A stretch of 64,000 bases of DNA from Kaistia defluvii (GCF_040548815.1 NZ_JBEPSM010000002.1:248001-312000), one strand, 5' to 3'. Shown: positions 31,363 to 40,346, numbered from the stretch's first letter. Notes: a model not told the origin generated them from the sequence alone. A program made the numbers and translations.

Positions 31363-31605
31363 ATGACCCGCAAACCTGCCGATGAGACGATACCGCCCGT
31401 GGCGGATTCTCCGTTGCACGACCCGGCCGCTGCGCCTGCGCCGGGCGAGGCAGCCGATTCCGCCGGCGAGGCGCCTGCGCTTTCGGCCCACCAGGCCTCG
31501 GTCGCCCGCGCCGCCAAGGCGCGCGAGGAACGGCTCGCGGCGGCGCTGCGGACCAACCTTTCCCGCCGCAAAGCGGCCGCCAGGGCCGCGCGCGACAGCG
31601 AATAG
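31363..31605 (+). CDS. Small conserved rhizobial protein (80 aa)
   Basis: An alanine/proline-rich N-terminus is followed by a helix ending EERLAAALRTNLSRRKAAAR. Many Hyphomicrobiales genomes have a short gene with this ALR.NL.RRKA tail near murA. Function unknown; the basic helix could bind RNA or a partner. The ATG at 31363 is chosen because the upstream extension lacks a ribosome site. Confidence 0.6.
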   Translation: MTRKPADETIPPVADSPLHDPAAAPAPGEAADSAGEAPALSAHQASVARAAKAREERLAAALRTNLSRRKAAARAARDSE

Positions 31606-31755
31606 GGCGATCGGGCCGGCTCGCGCGATGCCATAGCCGGCTTTTCCTTGTATCGGCCTCATTCCTGCATTAGAGCGACAGACCATTCGGGGTGGGGCAC
31701 GATTTCATGCAGGGCCGCCGCTCGACACCTTCGCTTCGGAAAGGCTTGGCTTCTC

Positions 31756-33045
31756 ATGGATAGAATCCGCATCGTCGGTGGCGCGCGTCTCAACGGCACG
31801 ATCCCGATCTCCGGCGCCAAGAACGCCGCTCTGCCGCTGATGATCGCGAGCTTGCTGACCGACGAGACGTTGACGCTGGCAAACCTGCCGCGCCTCGCCG
31901 ACGTGGCGCAGCTGAAGCGCATCCTCGGCAATCACGGCGTTGACATGACGGTATCAGGCAAGCGCCTCGGCGAGGCCGAGCTTTCCGGCGAGACGGTACA
32001 TCTGACCGCCCGCACCATCGTCGACACCACCGCGCCCTATGAGCTGGTCTCGGCCATGCGCGCGAGCTTCTGGGTCATCGGCCCGCTGCTGGCGCGCGAG
32101 GGCTTTGCGAAAGTATCGCTGCCCGGCGGCTGCGCCATCGGCACGCGGCCTGTCGACCTGTTCCTCGAGGCGCTGCAGACCATGGGCGCCGAAATCGACA
32201 TCGAAGGCGGCTATGTCATCGCTCGCGCCCCGAACGGCCTGAAGGGCGCCCGCGTGGTCTTCCCGAAGGTGACGGTCGGCGCGACGCATGTGACGCTGAT
32301 GGCGGCCACCCTCGCCAAGGGCGAGACTACAATCGAGAACGCGGCGCGCGAGCCGGAAGTGGTCGATCTCGCCGAATGCCTGATCAAGATGGGCGCCAAG
32401 ATCCATGGCGCCGGCACCTCGACCATCCGCGTCGAGGGCGTCAGCCGCCTGAACGGCGCGCGCCATTCGGTGATGCCCGACCGCATCGAGGCCGGCACCT
32501 ATGCCATGGCCGTGACGATGACCGGCGGCGACGTGCTGCTGGAAGGCGCGCGCGCCGATACGCTGATGCGTCCGCTTGAGATCCTGCGCGAGGTCGGCGC
32601 CGAGATCACCGAGACCAATGAGGGCCTGCGCGTCTATCGCAATGGCGCCGATCTGCAGCCGGTCAACATCTCGACCGAGCCGTTCCCCGGCTTCCCGACC
32701 GATCTGCAGGCGCAGCTGATGGCGCTGGTGACGCGGGCCGAGGGTACGTCGGTGATTCGCGAGACGATCTTCGAGAATCGCTTCATGCACGTGCAGGAAC
32801 TGGCGCGCTTCGGCGCCGAGATCCATCTGGATGGCCAGAAGGCGACCGTGGTCGGTGTGCCGCGGCTGAAGGGCGCGCCGGTAATGGCGACCGATCTGCG
32901 CGCCTCGGTGTCGCTGGTGATCGCCGGTCTCGTCGCCGAGGGCGAGACGATCGTCAACCGCGTCTATCATCTCGATCGAGGCTTTGAGCGGCTGGAAGAC
33001 AAGCTCTCGCGCTGCGGCGCGACGATCGAGCGGATTTCCGGCTGA
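31756..33045 (+). CDS. murA: UDP-N-acetylglucosamine 1-carboxyvinyltransferase
   Basis: It transfers enolpyruvate from PEP to UDP-GlcNAc, the first committed step of peptidoglycan synthesis in the cytoplasm. The substrate-loop lysine is in [11 protein letters not shown] near the N-terminus, and the active-site cysteine (the fosfomycin target) is in [14 protein letters not shown]. The 429-aa length is typical. I chose the ATG at 31756 (MDRIRIVGG) over the longer frame. It opens the conserved block that continues with DUF2948 and hisD. Confidence 0.97.
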   Translation: MDRIRIVGGARLNGTIPISGAKNAALPLMIASLLTDETLTLANLPRLADVAQLKRILGNHGVDMTVSGKRLGEAELSGETVHLTARTIVDTTAPYELVSAMRASFWVIGPLLAREGFAKVSLPGGCAIGTRPVDLFLEALQTMGAEIDIEGGYVIARAPNGLKGARVVFPKVTVGATHVTLMAATLAKGETTIENAAREPEVVDLAECLIKMGAKIHGAGTSTIRVEGVSRLNGARHSVMPDRIEAGTYAMAVTMTGGDVLLEGARADTLMRPLEILREVGAEITETNEGLRVYRNGADLQPVNISTEPFPGFPTDLQAQLMALVTRAEGTSVIRETIFENRFMHVQELARFGAEIHLDGQKATVVGVPRLKGAPVMATDLRASVSLVIAGLVAEGETIVNRVYHLDRGFERLEDKLSRCGATIERISG

Positions 33046-33116
33046 GATCGATCAAAAGCCCTGCAGACGGGCCGCGCGGTGCAATTGCCCTGTTGCGGTC
33101 CGATCACACAGACCCT

Positions 33117-33148
33117 ACCTGTCGGTTCAAGTAAACAGGCCGACAGGT
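33117..33148. promoter_or_regulatory. Perfect inverted repeat between murA and the DUF2948 gene
   Basis: ACCTGTCGG and CCGACAGGT are nine-base perfect arms with a 14-base loop, ending seven bases before the DUF2948 start codon. It could be a leader hairpin or an operator. No T-run follows, so it is not a classical terminator. Confidence 0.5.
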
Positions 33149-33154
33149 GTGCTC

Positions 33155-33610
33155 ATGGATCAGCTTAAACTCGCCGCGTTTGACGCAGAAGACCTCGCCG
33201 TCGTGTCCGCGCATGTTCAGGACGCCGTTCTGAAGGTTGGCGACATCGCCTTCATTCCGAAGGAGAAGCGTTTTGCCGGCGTCATCAATCGGTTCGTCTG
33301 GGAAAAGCAGCCCGAGGGCAACGCGCGCAAGAAGAACTGGGAGCGCCGTCGTTCGGGCTTTCATTTCGACCGCGTGCTCGCCGTCCGCTCGACCGGCATC
33401 GACCGCAGCCGGCCCGACGCCGTGCTCGATCTTCTCGCCATCGCCTTCGAGGGCAAGGAAGAGCCGGCCGGCACCATCACCTTGATCTTCGCCGGCGGCG
33501 GCGCCATCGCGCTCGACGTCGAGTGCATCGAGGCGGCGGTTCGCGATCTCGGCCCGGCCTGGTCCACCCAGTGCTGCCCCGAGCACCGCCTGGACGAACA
33601 GTCCGCCTGA
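33155..33610 (+). CDS. DUF2948 family protein (151 aa)
   Basis: The product starts MDQLKLAAFDAEDLAVVSAH and contains HVQDAVLKVGDIAFIPKEKR and RRRSGFHFDRVLAVRS, the family hallmarks. DUF2948 proteins are confined to alphaproteobacteria and nearly always sit between murA and hisD. Biochemical role unknown. It is likely expressed with hisD 109 bases downstream. Confidence 0.88.
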   Translation: MDQLKLAAFDAEDLAVVSAHVQDAVLKVGDIAFIPKEKRFAGVINRFVWEKQPEGNARKKNWERRRSGFHFDRVLAVRSTGIDRSRPDAVLDLLAIAFEGKEEPAGTITLIFAGGGAIALDVECIEAAVRDLGPAWSTQCCPEHRLDEQSA

Positions 33611-33719
33611 GTGGATTGCGCGGCCCTGGAGGCTGCGCAAGACCCGGAACGCGCTTGCGGCCTTTCCCGCCCGCCCGAACCGCGCTAGAGACGTCGCGCG
33701 CATCTGAGGAGCCGACGTC

Positions 33720-35012
33720 TTGGCCATTCGCCTGTCCCAAACCGATCCCGATTTCGAAACGCGCTTCCGCGCGCTGCTCGCCGCCAAGCGCGAAGTGTCG
33801 GAAGATGTCGACGCCACGGTGCGCGGCATCCTCGCCGATGTCCGCGCGCGCGGCGATGCCGCCGTGCTCGATTATACGGCCCGCTTCGACCGGCTCGAGC
33901 TGACCGCCGATGCGCTGCGCGTCTCGGAAGCAGAGTTCGAAGCGGCGGACAAGCGCGTCGATGACCGCACCCGTGCCGCCCTGGTGCTGGCGCGCGACCG
34001 CATCCAGTCGCACCATGCCCGCCAGAAGCCGGTCGATGACCGCTATACTGATGCGCTCGGCGTCGAGCTCGGCTCGCGCTGGACGGCGATCGAGGCGGTC
34101 GGCCTCTATGTGCCGGGCGGCACGGCCTCCTATCCGAGCTCCGTGCTGATGAACGCGGTGCCGGCCAAGGTCGCCGGTGTCGATCGCCTGGTGATGGTCG
34201 TGCCGACCCCCGACGGCGTCATCAACCCGCTGGTGCTGGTGGCGGCCCGCCTGGCCGGCGTCGACGAGCTCTATCGAATCGGCGGCGCGCAGGCCGTGGC
34301 GGCGCTCGCCTATGGCACGGACACGATCCAGCCGGTCTACAAGATCGTCGGTCCCGGCAATGCCTATGTCGCGGCGGCGAAGCGGCAGGTGTTTGGCACG
34401 GTCGGCATCGACATGATCGCAGGCCCGTCGGAAGTGCTTGTGATCGCCGATGGCGACAATGATCCGGACTGGATCGCCGCCGATCTGCTGGCGCAGGCCG
34501 AGCATGACACAGCCGCGCAGTCGATCCTGATGACCGACGATCCGAAGCTCGCCGATGCCGTCGAGCTCGCGGTCGAGCGGCAATTGAAGACCTTGCCACG
34601 CGGAGAAACCGCGGCGGCGAGCTGGCGCGATTTCGGCGCCGTCATCGTGGTCGCCTCGCTGGACGACGCCGTGCCGCTGTCGGACCGCATGGCGCCGGAG
34701 CATCTGGAGATCGCGGTCGCCGATCCCGAGCCGCTGGTCCGGAAGGTGCGCAATGCCGGCGCGATCTTCGTCGGCCGCACGACGCCGGAAGTGATCGGCG
34801 ATTATGTCGGCGGCTCCAACCATGTGCTGCCGACGGCGCGTTCCGCCCGCTTCTCGTCGGGCCTTTCGGTGCTCGATTTCATGAAGCGCACCTCGATCCT
34901 GCGCACCGGGCCGGAGCAGCTCCGCGTTCTCGGTCCGGCCGCCATCGCGCTGGCCGAGGCCGAGGGCCTCGGCGCGCATGCGCGATCGGTGGCGATCCGG
35001 CTCAATCTGTAG
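33720..35012 (+). CDS. hisD: Histidinol dehydrogenase
   Basis: It oxidises histidinol to histidine with two NAD, the last step of histidine synthesis. Visible landmarks are LYVPGGTASYPSSVLMNAVP, GPGNAYVAAAKRQVFGTVG and the zinc site around LLAQAEHDTAAQSIL, plus the distal SNHVLPT and GLSVLDFMKRT. Length 430 aa is normal. It starts with TTG, placed eight bases after GAGGAG, which decides the start. Confidence 0.96.
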   Translation: MAIRLSQTDPDFETRFRALLAAKREVSEDVDATVRGILADVRARGDAAVLDYTARFDRLELTADALRVSEAEFEAADKRVDDRTRAALVLARDRIQSHHARQKPVDDRYTDALGVELGSRWTAIEAVGLYVPGGTASYPSSVLMNAVPAKVAGVDRLVMVVPTPDGVINPLVLVAARLAGVDELYRIGGAQAVAALAYGTDTIQPVYKIVGPGNAYVAAAKRQVFGTVGIDMIAGPSEVLVIADGDNDPDWIAADLLAQAEHDTAAQSILMTDDPKLADAVELAVERQLKTLPRGETAAASWRDFGAVIVVASLDDAVPLSDRMAPEHLEIAVADPEPLVRKVRNAGAIFVGRTTPEVIGDYVGGSNHVLPTARSARFSSGLSVLDFMKRTSILRTGPEQLRVLGPAAIALAEAEGLGAHARSVAIRLNL

Positions 35013-35050
35013 CAGGATCGAGCCGCCGATCGATGAAAGCGGAACCCGAC

Positions 35051-35542
35051 ATGGCCAGCGCTTCCGAATCCGAGATCGCCGGCAAGCTCGTTGCCGTCGC
35101 CCTCGACGGGGCGACGCTGGGCCGGGCCTCGGCCGATGTCGACCACGAGCGCCAGATCGCGATCTACGATCTGGTCGAGGATAATCGCTTCACGCTGCCG
35201 GATTATCCGGCCGGCGCCTACCGGCTGCATCTCGCCATCCGCGAGAACCGGCTGGTGTTCGACGTGCGCGACGAGCAGGACGCGCCGCTGATCCTGCACG
35301 CGCTGTCGCTGACCCCGCTGCGCAAGATTGTGCGCGACTATTTCCTGATCTGCGACAGCTACTACGCCGCCATCCGCACCGCGACGCCGAGCCAGATCGA
35401 GACGATCGACATGGGCCGGCGCGGCGTGCATGACGACGGCTCGCATCTGCTGATGCAGCGTCTGGCGGGCAAGATCCTGGTCGATTTCGAGACGGCGCGG
35501 CGGTTGTTCACGCTGGTCTGCGCGCTGCACTGGAAAGGCTGA
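35051..35542 (+). CDS. UPF0262 family protein (163 aa)
   Basis: The conserved core is visible: DVDHERQIAIYDLVEDNRF, YRLHLAIRENRLVFDVRDE and MGRRGVHDDGSHLLMQRL. UPF0262 proteins are alphaproteobacterial and regularly follow hisD. Molecular role unknown. Two starts are possible (35033 and 35051); I prefer the second because sequence similarity to the family begins near it. The next gene starts three bases after the stop. Confidence 0.88.
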   Translation: MASASESEIAGKLVAVALDGATLGRASADVDHERQIAIYDLVEDNRFTLPDYPAGAYRLHLAIRENRLVFDVRDEQDAPLILHALSLTPLRKIVRDYFLICDSYYAAIRTATPSQIETIDMGRRGVHDDGSHLLMQRLAGKILVDFETARRLFTLVCALHWKG

Positions 35543-35545
35543 GCC

Positions 35546-36025
35546 TTGGAAGCAGCCGATGCTCCGGGTGTATTCCAGCCCCGCGATCAGCGGCCACCGG
35601 CCTCCGTCCTGTTCATGTGCGGCATGAACGCCATACGCTCGCCCATTGCCGCAGCGATCGCGACGCAGCTGTTTCCGCGCCTTTACGTTGCTTCCGCCGG
35701 CGTGCGCAAGGGCGAGCCGGATCCCTTCGCCACCGTGGTGATGGAGGAGAGCGGCCTCGATCTCGGTCGGCACAGGCCGCACACGATCGAGGAACTCGAG
35801 GATACGAATTTCGATCTTGTCGTCACGCTCTCGCCGCAGGCGCATCACCGCGCGCTGGAGCTGACGCGCACCATGGCGGTGACGGTCGAATACTGGCCGA
35901 CGCCCGACCCGACCTTGGTCGATGGCACGCGCGAGCAGATTCTCGATGCCTACCGCGATGTACGCGACCAGCTGCGCCGCCGCATCAAGGACCGCTTCGG
36001 CTGGGTTCCGCTGCCGAGCGGGTAG
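35546..36025 (+). CDS. Low-molecular-weight phosphotyrosine phosphatase family (159 aa)
   Basis: The signature loop C-x5-R is present as VLFMCGMNAIRSPIAAA and the general-acid Asp as YWPTPDPTLVDG. These enzymes remove phosphate from tyrosine or act as arsenate-reductase relatives. The Met-Asn-Ala filling of the loop is the variant found in rhizobial genomes at this locus. The start is TTG right after the UPF0262 gene, indicating coupling. Substrate unknown. Confidence 0.88.
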   Translation: MEAADAPGVFQPRDQRPPASVLFMCGMNAIRSPIAAAIATQLFPRLYVASAGVRKGEPDPFATVVMEESGLDLGRHRPHTIEELEDTNFDLVVTLSPQAHHRALELTRTMAVTVEYWPTPDPTLVDGTREQILDAYRDVRDQLRRRIKDRFGWVPLPSG

Positions 36026-36139
36026 GGCGCACGCGGCCTGTCACGATCTGTTTCCTTGCCTCGGCAATTCGGCTACGGTCCCGCCGCTCCGCCACGGGCG
36101 ATCCCCGTGGCGCCACCCGACAATCGACCGGACGGAAGA

Positions 36140-36763
36140 ATGACAGGCACTGCCAAACTCCTGCTTGCATCGGGCAGCCCGCGACGGCTGCAGCTACTCG
36201 CCCAGGCAGGGTTGGAACCGGACAGTCTCCTGCCCACCTCGGTCGACGAAACCCCGCTGAAGAACGAATTGCCGCGCAGCCTCGCCAAGCGGCTGGCGCG
36301 CAGCAAGGCGGACGCAGCCCGCGCCATGGCGGCGCGCACGCCCGAATTCGCCGATGCCTATATCCTGGCCGCCGATACCGTGGTGGCGGTGGGCCGGCGC
36401 ATCCTGCCTAAGGCGGAGTTTCACGACCAGGCGGCAGAATGCATCCGCCTCCTGTCGGGCCGGTCGCACCGTGTCTACACGGCGGTCTGCCTGCTGACGC
36501 CGAAGGGATCCGTCCGCCAGCGCCTGGTCGAGAGCAAGGTGCGCTTCAAGCGCCTTGGCCGGCAGGAAATCGATACCTATCTTGGGTCCGGCGAATGGCG
36601 CGACAAGGCCGGCGGCTATGCGATCCAGGGCCTTGCCGGCACCTTCGTCGTCAAGCTGGTCGGCTCCTACACCTCCGTGGTCGGCCTGCCGCTTTACGAG
36701 ACGATCGCGATGCTGGACGGGGAGGGTTTTCCCGTCCGCAAGGGCTGGCTTGGGCCGGCCTGA
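36140..36763 (+). CDS. maf: Maf-like nucleotide pyrophosphatase (207 aa)
   Basis: The Maf fold signatures are [32 protein letters not shown] and [18 protein letters not shown]. Maf proteins hydrolyse non-canonical or modified NTPs to monophosphates. I chose the ATG at 36140, after GGAAG, since the longer frame adds unrelated residues. It is followed after 15 bases by yacG. In many rhizobia infA lies just upstream; here only 114 bases separate maf from the phosphatase gene, too few for infA. Confidence 0.94.
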   Translation: MTGTAKLLLASGSPRRLQLLAQAGLEPDSLLPTSVDETPLKNELPRSLAKRLARSKADAARAMAARTPEFADAYILAADTVVAVGRRILPKAEFHDQAAECIRLLSGRSHRVYTAVCLLTPKGSVRQRLVESKVRFKRLGRQEIDTYLGSGEWRDKAGGYAIQGLAGTFVVKLVGSYTSVVGLPLYETIAMLDGEGFPVRKGWLGPA

Positions 36764-36778
36764 GTTAAGGACAGATTC

Positions 36779-36994
36779 ATGACAGCACCCAAGAAGCCCG
36801 CCACTCCCAAGGTCGCGGAGATCCTGCCGCTGCGTGCGCCGCGCCGCTGTGCCAATTGCAGCAAGGATACCGTCCGCGCCTTCTATCCGTTCTGTTCCAA
36901 GCGCTGCAAGGATGTCGACCTGCACCGCTGGCTGTCGGGCGCCTATGCCATTCCGGTGGTGGAGCGCGACGCCGGCAACGGCGAAGACGATTAA
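36779..36994 (+). CDS. yacG: DNA gyrase inhibitor YacG, zinc-binding (71 aa)
   Basis: The zinc site CANC...PFCSKRCKDVDLHRWLSG is diagnostic. YacG binds GyrB and inhibits DNA gyrase in E. coli. The product has an extended lysine/proline-rich N-terminus and an acidic tail. It forms the end of the murA-to-yacG block, with tRNA-Phe next. Confidence 0.93.
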   Translation: MTAPKKPATPKVAEILPLRAPRRCANCSKDTVRAFYPFCSKRCKDVDLHRWLSGAYAIPVVERDAGNGEDD

Positions 36995-37167
36995 GCGGGG
37001 GCCTTCCGACGCCCGGGACGGCCCGCGCCAGGCCGCTTTCGGATCCGCAATTCGAGTTGTTCACAGGCTGCATTCTTCGTTCTCCGGCCTCTGGACACGC
37101 CTGGGACCGTCGCCTATAAGGCACCTGTCTTCGCGATTGAGACGCCCTTGCGGCGCCAGTCGCCGGC

Positions 37168-37243
37168 GCCCGGATAGCTCAGTTGGTAGAGCAGCGGATT
37201 GAAAATCCGCGTGTCGGTGGTTCGAATCCGCCTCCGGGCACCA
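37168..37243 (+). tRNA. tRNA-Phe (GAA)
   Basis: Acceptor GCCCGGA pairs with TCCGGGC; D arm GCTC-AGTTGGTA-GAGC; anticodon stem GGATT/AATCC around the loop with anticodon GAA; T arm GGTGG-TTCGAAT-CCGCC; encoded CCA. All arms pair well. Usual position after yacG in rhizobia. Confidence 0.97.
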
Positions 37244-37485
37244 ATATTTCCTCAGTAAAATCAGCCTCTTAGCGCCGGAGCGGTCGATCGATTGGGCTGA
37301 TCATGTCGCAGTCGTGTTGCAAGGTATTCCCAAGCATTTCCAACGATTACCGCAGGGTGTCCGCAAATCCATGCGACATGGATGCGACACGCTGGTGGCC
37401 GAAATATCTGGCAGTGACGGGCCCACTGCGATGCGACGCGCTTTTTCTGCGCGTGTTCGTGATCAGGGCCGGAGAGCCGTGTGTC

Positions 37486-37521
37486 GAGCCACCCCCTAAA
37501 GAAGGTCTTAAAGGGTGGCTC
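37486..37521. terminator. Long hairpin downstream of the DUF3618 gene
   Basis: GAGCCACCC at 37486 and GGGTGGCTC at 37513 form perfect nine-base arms, and the interior can extend the stem (CTAAAGA against TCTTAAAG). It lies seven bases beyond the DUF3618 stop on the minus strand and probably ends that operon. No strong T-run. Confidence 0.55.
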
Positions 37522-37527
37522 GTATTC

Positions 37528-38403
37528 TCAGATCGTTGGGGCATCCTTAGGGGTGTCATCCCCGCTGGCACCTAGCTCATCACGAACTGCATCGCCGGCG
37601 GCATCGGCCGCGGATGTTACCACCTTGCCGAGACGCTCTCCTACAGAGGGACCCTCACTAGACAATCCTTGTCGGTCCGCTTCGTGCTTCAGCGCGTCAA
37701 AGGCAGTCGACGCCACCCGTTCGGCACTGTCGCGACCTTTTTCGAGCAATTCCTTGGCTGTCTCGCGAAGCCGATCCGCCTGCGGGCCGATCTGTTCTTT
37801 CTCGAACTCGGTAGCCGGCAGCAGGGCGCCGATGACGGCGCCGAAGGTGAGGCCGAGGGCAGCGATGAGCAGTGGCTCCTGATCCGCTAGGTTAGAGGCG
37901 GCACGTGGCAACTGCCCACCGCCGGAGGCGACTCCATGACGAAGATTATCGGCCTTTGACGCAGCGCCACTGGCCATCTCGCCAACGGTCTCTCCGACCG
38001 CGCCAATTGCGGACTTAGCCCCCTCCGCAATAGATTTGGCACCCTCAGTGACCGTGGAAACCAGAGACCCGTGCTGGTCGGACGAAGGGCCGGCCTTTGG
38101 CCATTGGGCCACGGACACGTGATGGCCTGGCGCGCCGTTCGATGGTTGTCCTGTGACGCCCCGGCCAAAGGCCAGCCAAGCAATGCCGGCGCCAACCAAA
38201 GCGATAGGCAGCGGATTATCTCTGACTTGCGCTTTGAGGTTGTGCGCCATGCCTGAGAGATCCCCTCCCGTGAGCATTTCCGAGAATTCGTCGATCATTT
38301 GGCCAGCTGTTAGCTTGTTGCGAATAGATTGGGCGGTCCCCGCAACCTTCGCTCGAGCTGCTTCCGCTTCCCGTTCCAATTCAGCAGAGGACTGGTCGCT
38401 CAT
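37528..38403 (-). CDS. DUF3618 membrane-associated stress protein (291 aa)
   Basis: Residues 1-45 (LEREAEAARAKVAGTAQSIR then NKLTAGQMIDEF) are the DUF3618 pattern. A short hydrophobic segment follows (LPIALVGAGIAWLAFG) and a second one near residue 180 (LIAALGLTFGAVIGALLP); between and after them are alanine/glycine-rich amphipathic repeats. Such proteins associate with the envelope under stress. It is the last gene of a minus-strand operon, starting in an ATGA overlap with the holin-like gene. Confidence 0.8.
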   Translation of the reverse strand: MSDQSSAELEREAEAARAKVAGTAQSIRNKLTAGQMIDEFSEMLTGGDLSGMAHNLKAQVRDNPLPIALVGAGIAWLAFGRGVTGQPSNGAPGHHVSVAQWPKAGPSSDQHGSLVSTVTEGAKSIAEGAKSAIGAVGETVGEMASGAASKADNLRHGVASGGGQLPRAASNLADQEPLLIAALGLTFGAVIGALLPATEFEKEQIGPQADRLRETAKELLEKGRDSAERVASTAFDALKHEADRQGLSSEGPSVGERLGKVVTSAADAAGDAVRDELGASGDDTPKDAPTI

Positions 38404-38789
38404 CTCACTTGCTCCTTGACAGTGCGGGCATCGTTTTCAAGTTGGTTAAGCGTCTTCTCGGGCTTCATCTCCTTCGCACTCAAGCCAGAGCTGCCTGTTT
38501 TGAGAAGGATGGCCCCGAGAATGGCCACCACCACGCCCACCAGAAGCGAGGCCCAACCCGCTCCAAGCCCAGCTTTGGCCAAGGCCACGACAAACGCCTG
38601 AAGAAGGATCAACAGCGCTGCCATCATGCAGATAGCGCCAGCGATAATCTCGATAGCGGAGGTGCCGAGTTGCGTCAGTTTTTCAGATAGCTCTGCGCGG
38701 AGAAGCTTCGCTTCCGTTCGGACGAGTGTGCTGCCTTGTTCGGTCAAATCGCCGATAAGACTGGCCAAGCTGCGGCTGTCGTCATTCAT
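38400..38789 (-). CDS. Phage_holin_3_6-type membrane protein (129 aa)
   Basis: A helical N-terminus (SLIGDLTEQGSTLVRTEAKL) is followed by two membrane spans (IIAGAICMMAALLILLQAFV and WASLLVGVVVAILGAILL) and a charged tail, the layout of PF07332 proteins. Despite the family name these are usually host proteins in stress operons with DUF3618. It overlaps both neighbours by four bases, so the three are coupled. Confidence 0.8.
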   Translation of the reverse strand: MNDDSRSLASLIGDLTEQGSTLVRTEAKLLRAELSEKLTQLGTSAIEIIAGAICMMAALLILLQAFVVALAKAGLGAGWASLLVGVVVAILGAILLKTGSSGLSAKEMKPEKTLNQLENDARTVKEQVR

Positions 38790-39394
38790 GACTGCTCACC
38801 CGGAAAAGTGCCTCGGTCGGTAGCCGAGTCCTGCGACGCATTCTCACCCGAAGCGTTAAACCTGTCCTGTCCTGACGCCAGCGAAGGGGACCGGTTAGCC
38901 GCAGGGGGGGGTGATGTTGTTGGAGCGGGTTCAGCCGTCTTAATAAGGCGACCGAAAGCCAATCCCGCCAAAACGGAGCCCGCAAATAATCCGCCAGCGT
39001 TGTTACGGCCGAAGGTTCGGAGTTCATCAATAACTTCGCCGAGAGGCTTGCTGTCGAGAGACTGGGCGAACTGATCGAGGCCTGACGCCGCGTCGCCAAT
39101 CAGCTTCGATGGACCCGGCTGCCCGTTCTCACCGAGATGAACACCGGCAGCGCGTAACGCGCCGCCGAGCGTCTGTAGGCCGCCGCTAAGACCGTGCTTG
39201 GCGTCCGTCGCCGTCTCTACCAGGGCATCCTTCGCATCTACAGCGAGTTCGCTGGCCTTGTCCTTGATATCGCTGCGTGCTTCAACAAAGCCACGCTTGG
39301 CTCCAAGTAGTTCACCTTCTAGAGTTTCCTTCACCGACGTATTGGACCCGTCGGCGTCTGCAGGTGGACGTGTTCTATCGATGGGGTCTTCCAT
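38786..39394 (-). CDS. Membrane-anchored stress operon protein (202 aa), hypothetical
   Basis: The N-terminal half is an amphipathic alanine/lysine/aspartate-rich helix (KDKASELAVDAKDALVETAT), similar to desiccation-type proteins. A hydrophobic stretch follows (AGGLFAGSVLAGLAFGRLI) and a proline/serine-rich tail. Proteins of this style precede the holin-like and DUF3618 genes in rhizobial and sphingomonad stress operons. No named family. Likely envelope-associated and induced with its neighbours. Confidence 0.7.
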   Translation of the reverse strand: MEDPIDRTRPPADADGSNTSVKETLEGELLGAKRGFVEARSDIKDKASELAVDAKDALVETATDAKHGLSGGLQTLGGALRAAGVHLGENGQPGPSKLIGDAASGLDQFAQSLDSKPLGEVIDELRTFGRNNAGGLFAGSVLAGLAFGRLIKTAEPAPTTSPPPAANRSPSLASGQDRFNASGENASQDSATDRGTFPGEQS

Positions 39395-39403
39395 GTGACT
39401 CTC

Positions 39404-39478
39404 CTATGCCAAGCCGAGGAAGGATAGGACCGCGAGTATGACCACGACCAATCCGATGAGGTAGATGAGGCTGTTCAT
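39404..39478 (-). CDS. 24-residue single-span membrane peptide
   Basis: MNSLIYLIGLVVVILAVLSF then LGLA, preceded by an excellent ribosome site (AGGAGGATCTC). Near-identical peptides, one hydrophobic helix ending in F.GL, occur widely in alphaproteobacteria as unannotated small genes. It is the first gene of the minus-strand stress operon, just below the EcfG-type promoter at 39500-39525. Confidence 0.75.
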   Translation of the reverse strand: MNSLIYLIGLVVVILAVLSFLGLA

Positions 39479-39499
39479 GAGATCCTCCTGGACTCCCCC

Positions 39500-39525
39500 A
39501 ACTCGACTCACCTCAAGGGCGTTCC
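39500..39525 (-). promoter_or_regulatory. Candidate EcfG general-stress promoter, minus strand
   Basis: GGAAC (39521-39525 on the minus strand), 17 bases, then AGTT (39500-39503). The general stress sigma factor EcfG of alphaproteobacteria prefers GGAAC-N16/17-CGTT; here one base of the -10 element differs. It faces the 24-residue peptide and the DUF3618 operon. Confidence 0.55.
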
Positions 39526-39628
39526 ATGCGCCTGCGACAATTCGGCTCGTCCTCTGACTTGTTACCATTCCGGATTTTCTGTTCCAGCACTGGCAAGGCC
39601 AACACATTCGGCTTTCTATTAATCATGC

Positions 39629-39653
39629 GGAACGATGGGGAAGAGGTGCCGTT
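39629..39653 (+). promoter_or_regulatory. Candidate EcfG general-stress promoter, plus strand
   Basis: GGAAC at 39629, exactly 16 bases, then CGTT at 39650: a perfect match to the EcfG consensus. It lies 32 bases before the DUF892 start codon and faces it. With the opposite element at 39500-39525, both divergent units look controlled by the PhyR-NepR-EcfG pathway. Confidence 0.75.
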
Positions 39654-39684
39654 GAGCCAGCGCCAATTCAACCAGGAGGACACC

Positions 39685-40176
39685 ATGGCGACGGAAAAGA
39701 CGTTGAACGATCTGTTCCTCGATACCCTGAAGGACATCTACTACGCCGAGAAGCAGATCCTGAAGGCGTTGCCCAAAATGGCTCGCGGAGCCAGCTCTCC
39801 CGAACTCGCGGCTGCCTTTAAAAAGCATCGCGATGAGACTGAAGGACAGGTTGATCGTCTACAGCAGATTTTCGAGATATTGGACAAACCAGCACGTGGC
39901 AAGACGTGTGACGCCATTCTGGGCATTATCGAAGAGGGGAAGGAGGTGCTGGAAGAGTACAACGGGTCAATGGCGTTGGACGCCGGCCTAACAGCAGCAG
40001 CCCAAGCTGTAGAGCACTATGAGATTGCCCGTTACGGGACGTTAAAGAGTTGGGCCATGACGTTGGGCATGGAGGAAGTTGCTGCGCTTCTCGACCAAAC
40101 GCTGCAGGAAGAGATCAATACCGATAGGATTTTAACCGAACTAGGCGAGCGCAACGCTAACACCCAAGCGGCGTAG
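39685..40176 (+). CDS. DUF892 (YciE/YciF-like) ferritin-like protein (163 aa)
   Basis: The start TLNDLFLDTLKDIYYAEKQI is the DUF892 signature; Glu and His residues spread over four helices (AVEHYEIARYGTLKSWA and QEEINTDRILTELGERN) form the ferritin-like di-iron site. Such proteins are induced by osmotic and general stress, with poorly known function. A perfect AGGAGG precedes the ATG at 39685. An EcfG-type promoter lies upstream. Confidence 0.88.
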   Translation: MATEKTLNDLFLDTLKDIYYAEKQILKALPKMARGASSPELAAAFKKHRDETEGQVDRLQQIFEILDKPARGKTCDAILGIIEEGKEVLEEYNGSMALDAGLTAAAQAVEHYEIARYGTLKSWAMTLGMEEVAALLDQTLQEEINTDRILTELGERNANTQAA

Positions 40177-40346
40177 CAACCCTTAGGGCGACGGTAGGTC
40201 CAACTCCTGCCGCTCCCGCCATCGCTATAATTAATCATTGGTTTCCTTCCTGCCAGTCATTGGAGTTCGTAGAGGAGCCCCGAATCGAGGTCACATTCCT
40301 GAAGCAAATTGCCTGATGCGGCGTTAGCCGGACCGGAGGTGAGACG

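Noticed and set aside
30787..31634. Several long frames between tRNA-Thr and murA
   Set aside because: All are arginine/proline/alanine-rich frames without start signals or recognisable patterns; only the 31363-31605 frame has family support.
31954..34979. Long minus-strand frames opposite murA and hisD
   Set aside because: They are histidine/arginine-rich mirror frames typical for GC-rich genes and are antisense to certain enzymes.
37168..37243. tRNA-Phe as attachment site of the downstream accessory region
   Set aside because: I found no second copy of its 3' end in the window and no integrase next to it.
37303..37575. Frames just after tRNA-Phe as an integrase remnant
   Set aside because: No catalytic or DNA-binding pattern could be read with confidence, so I left it unannotated.
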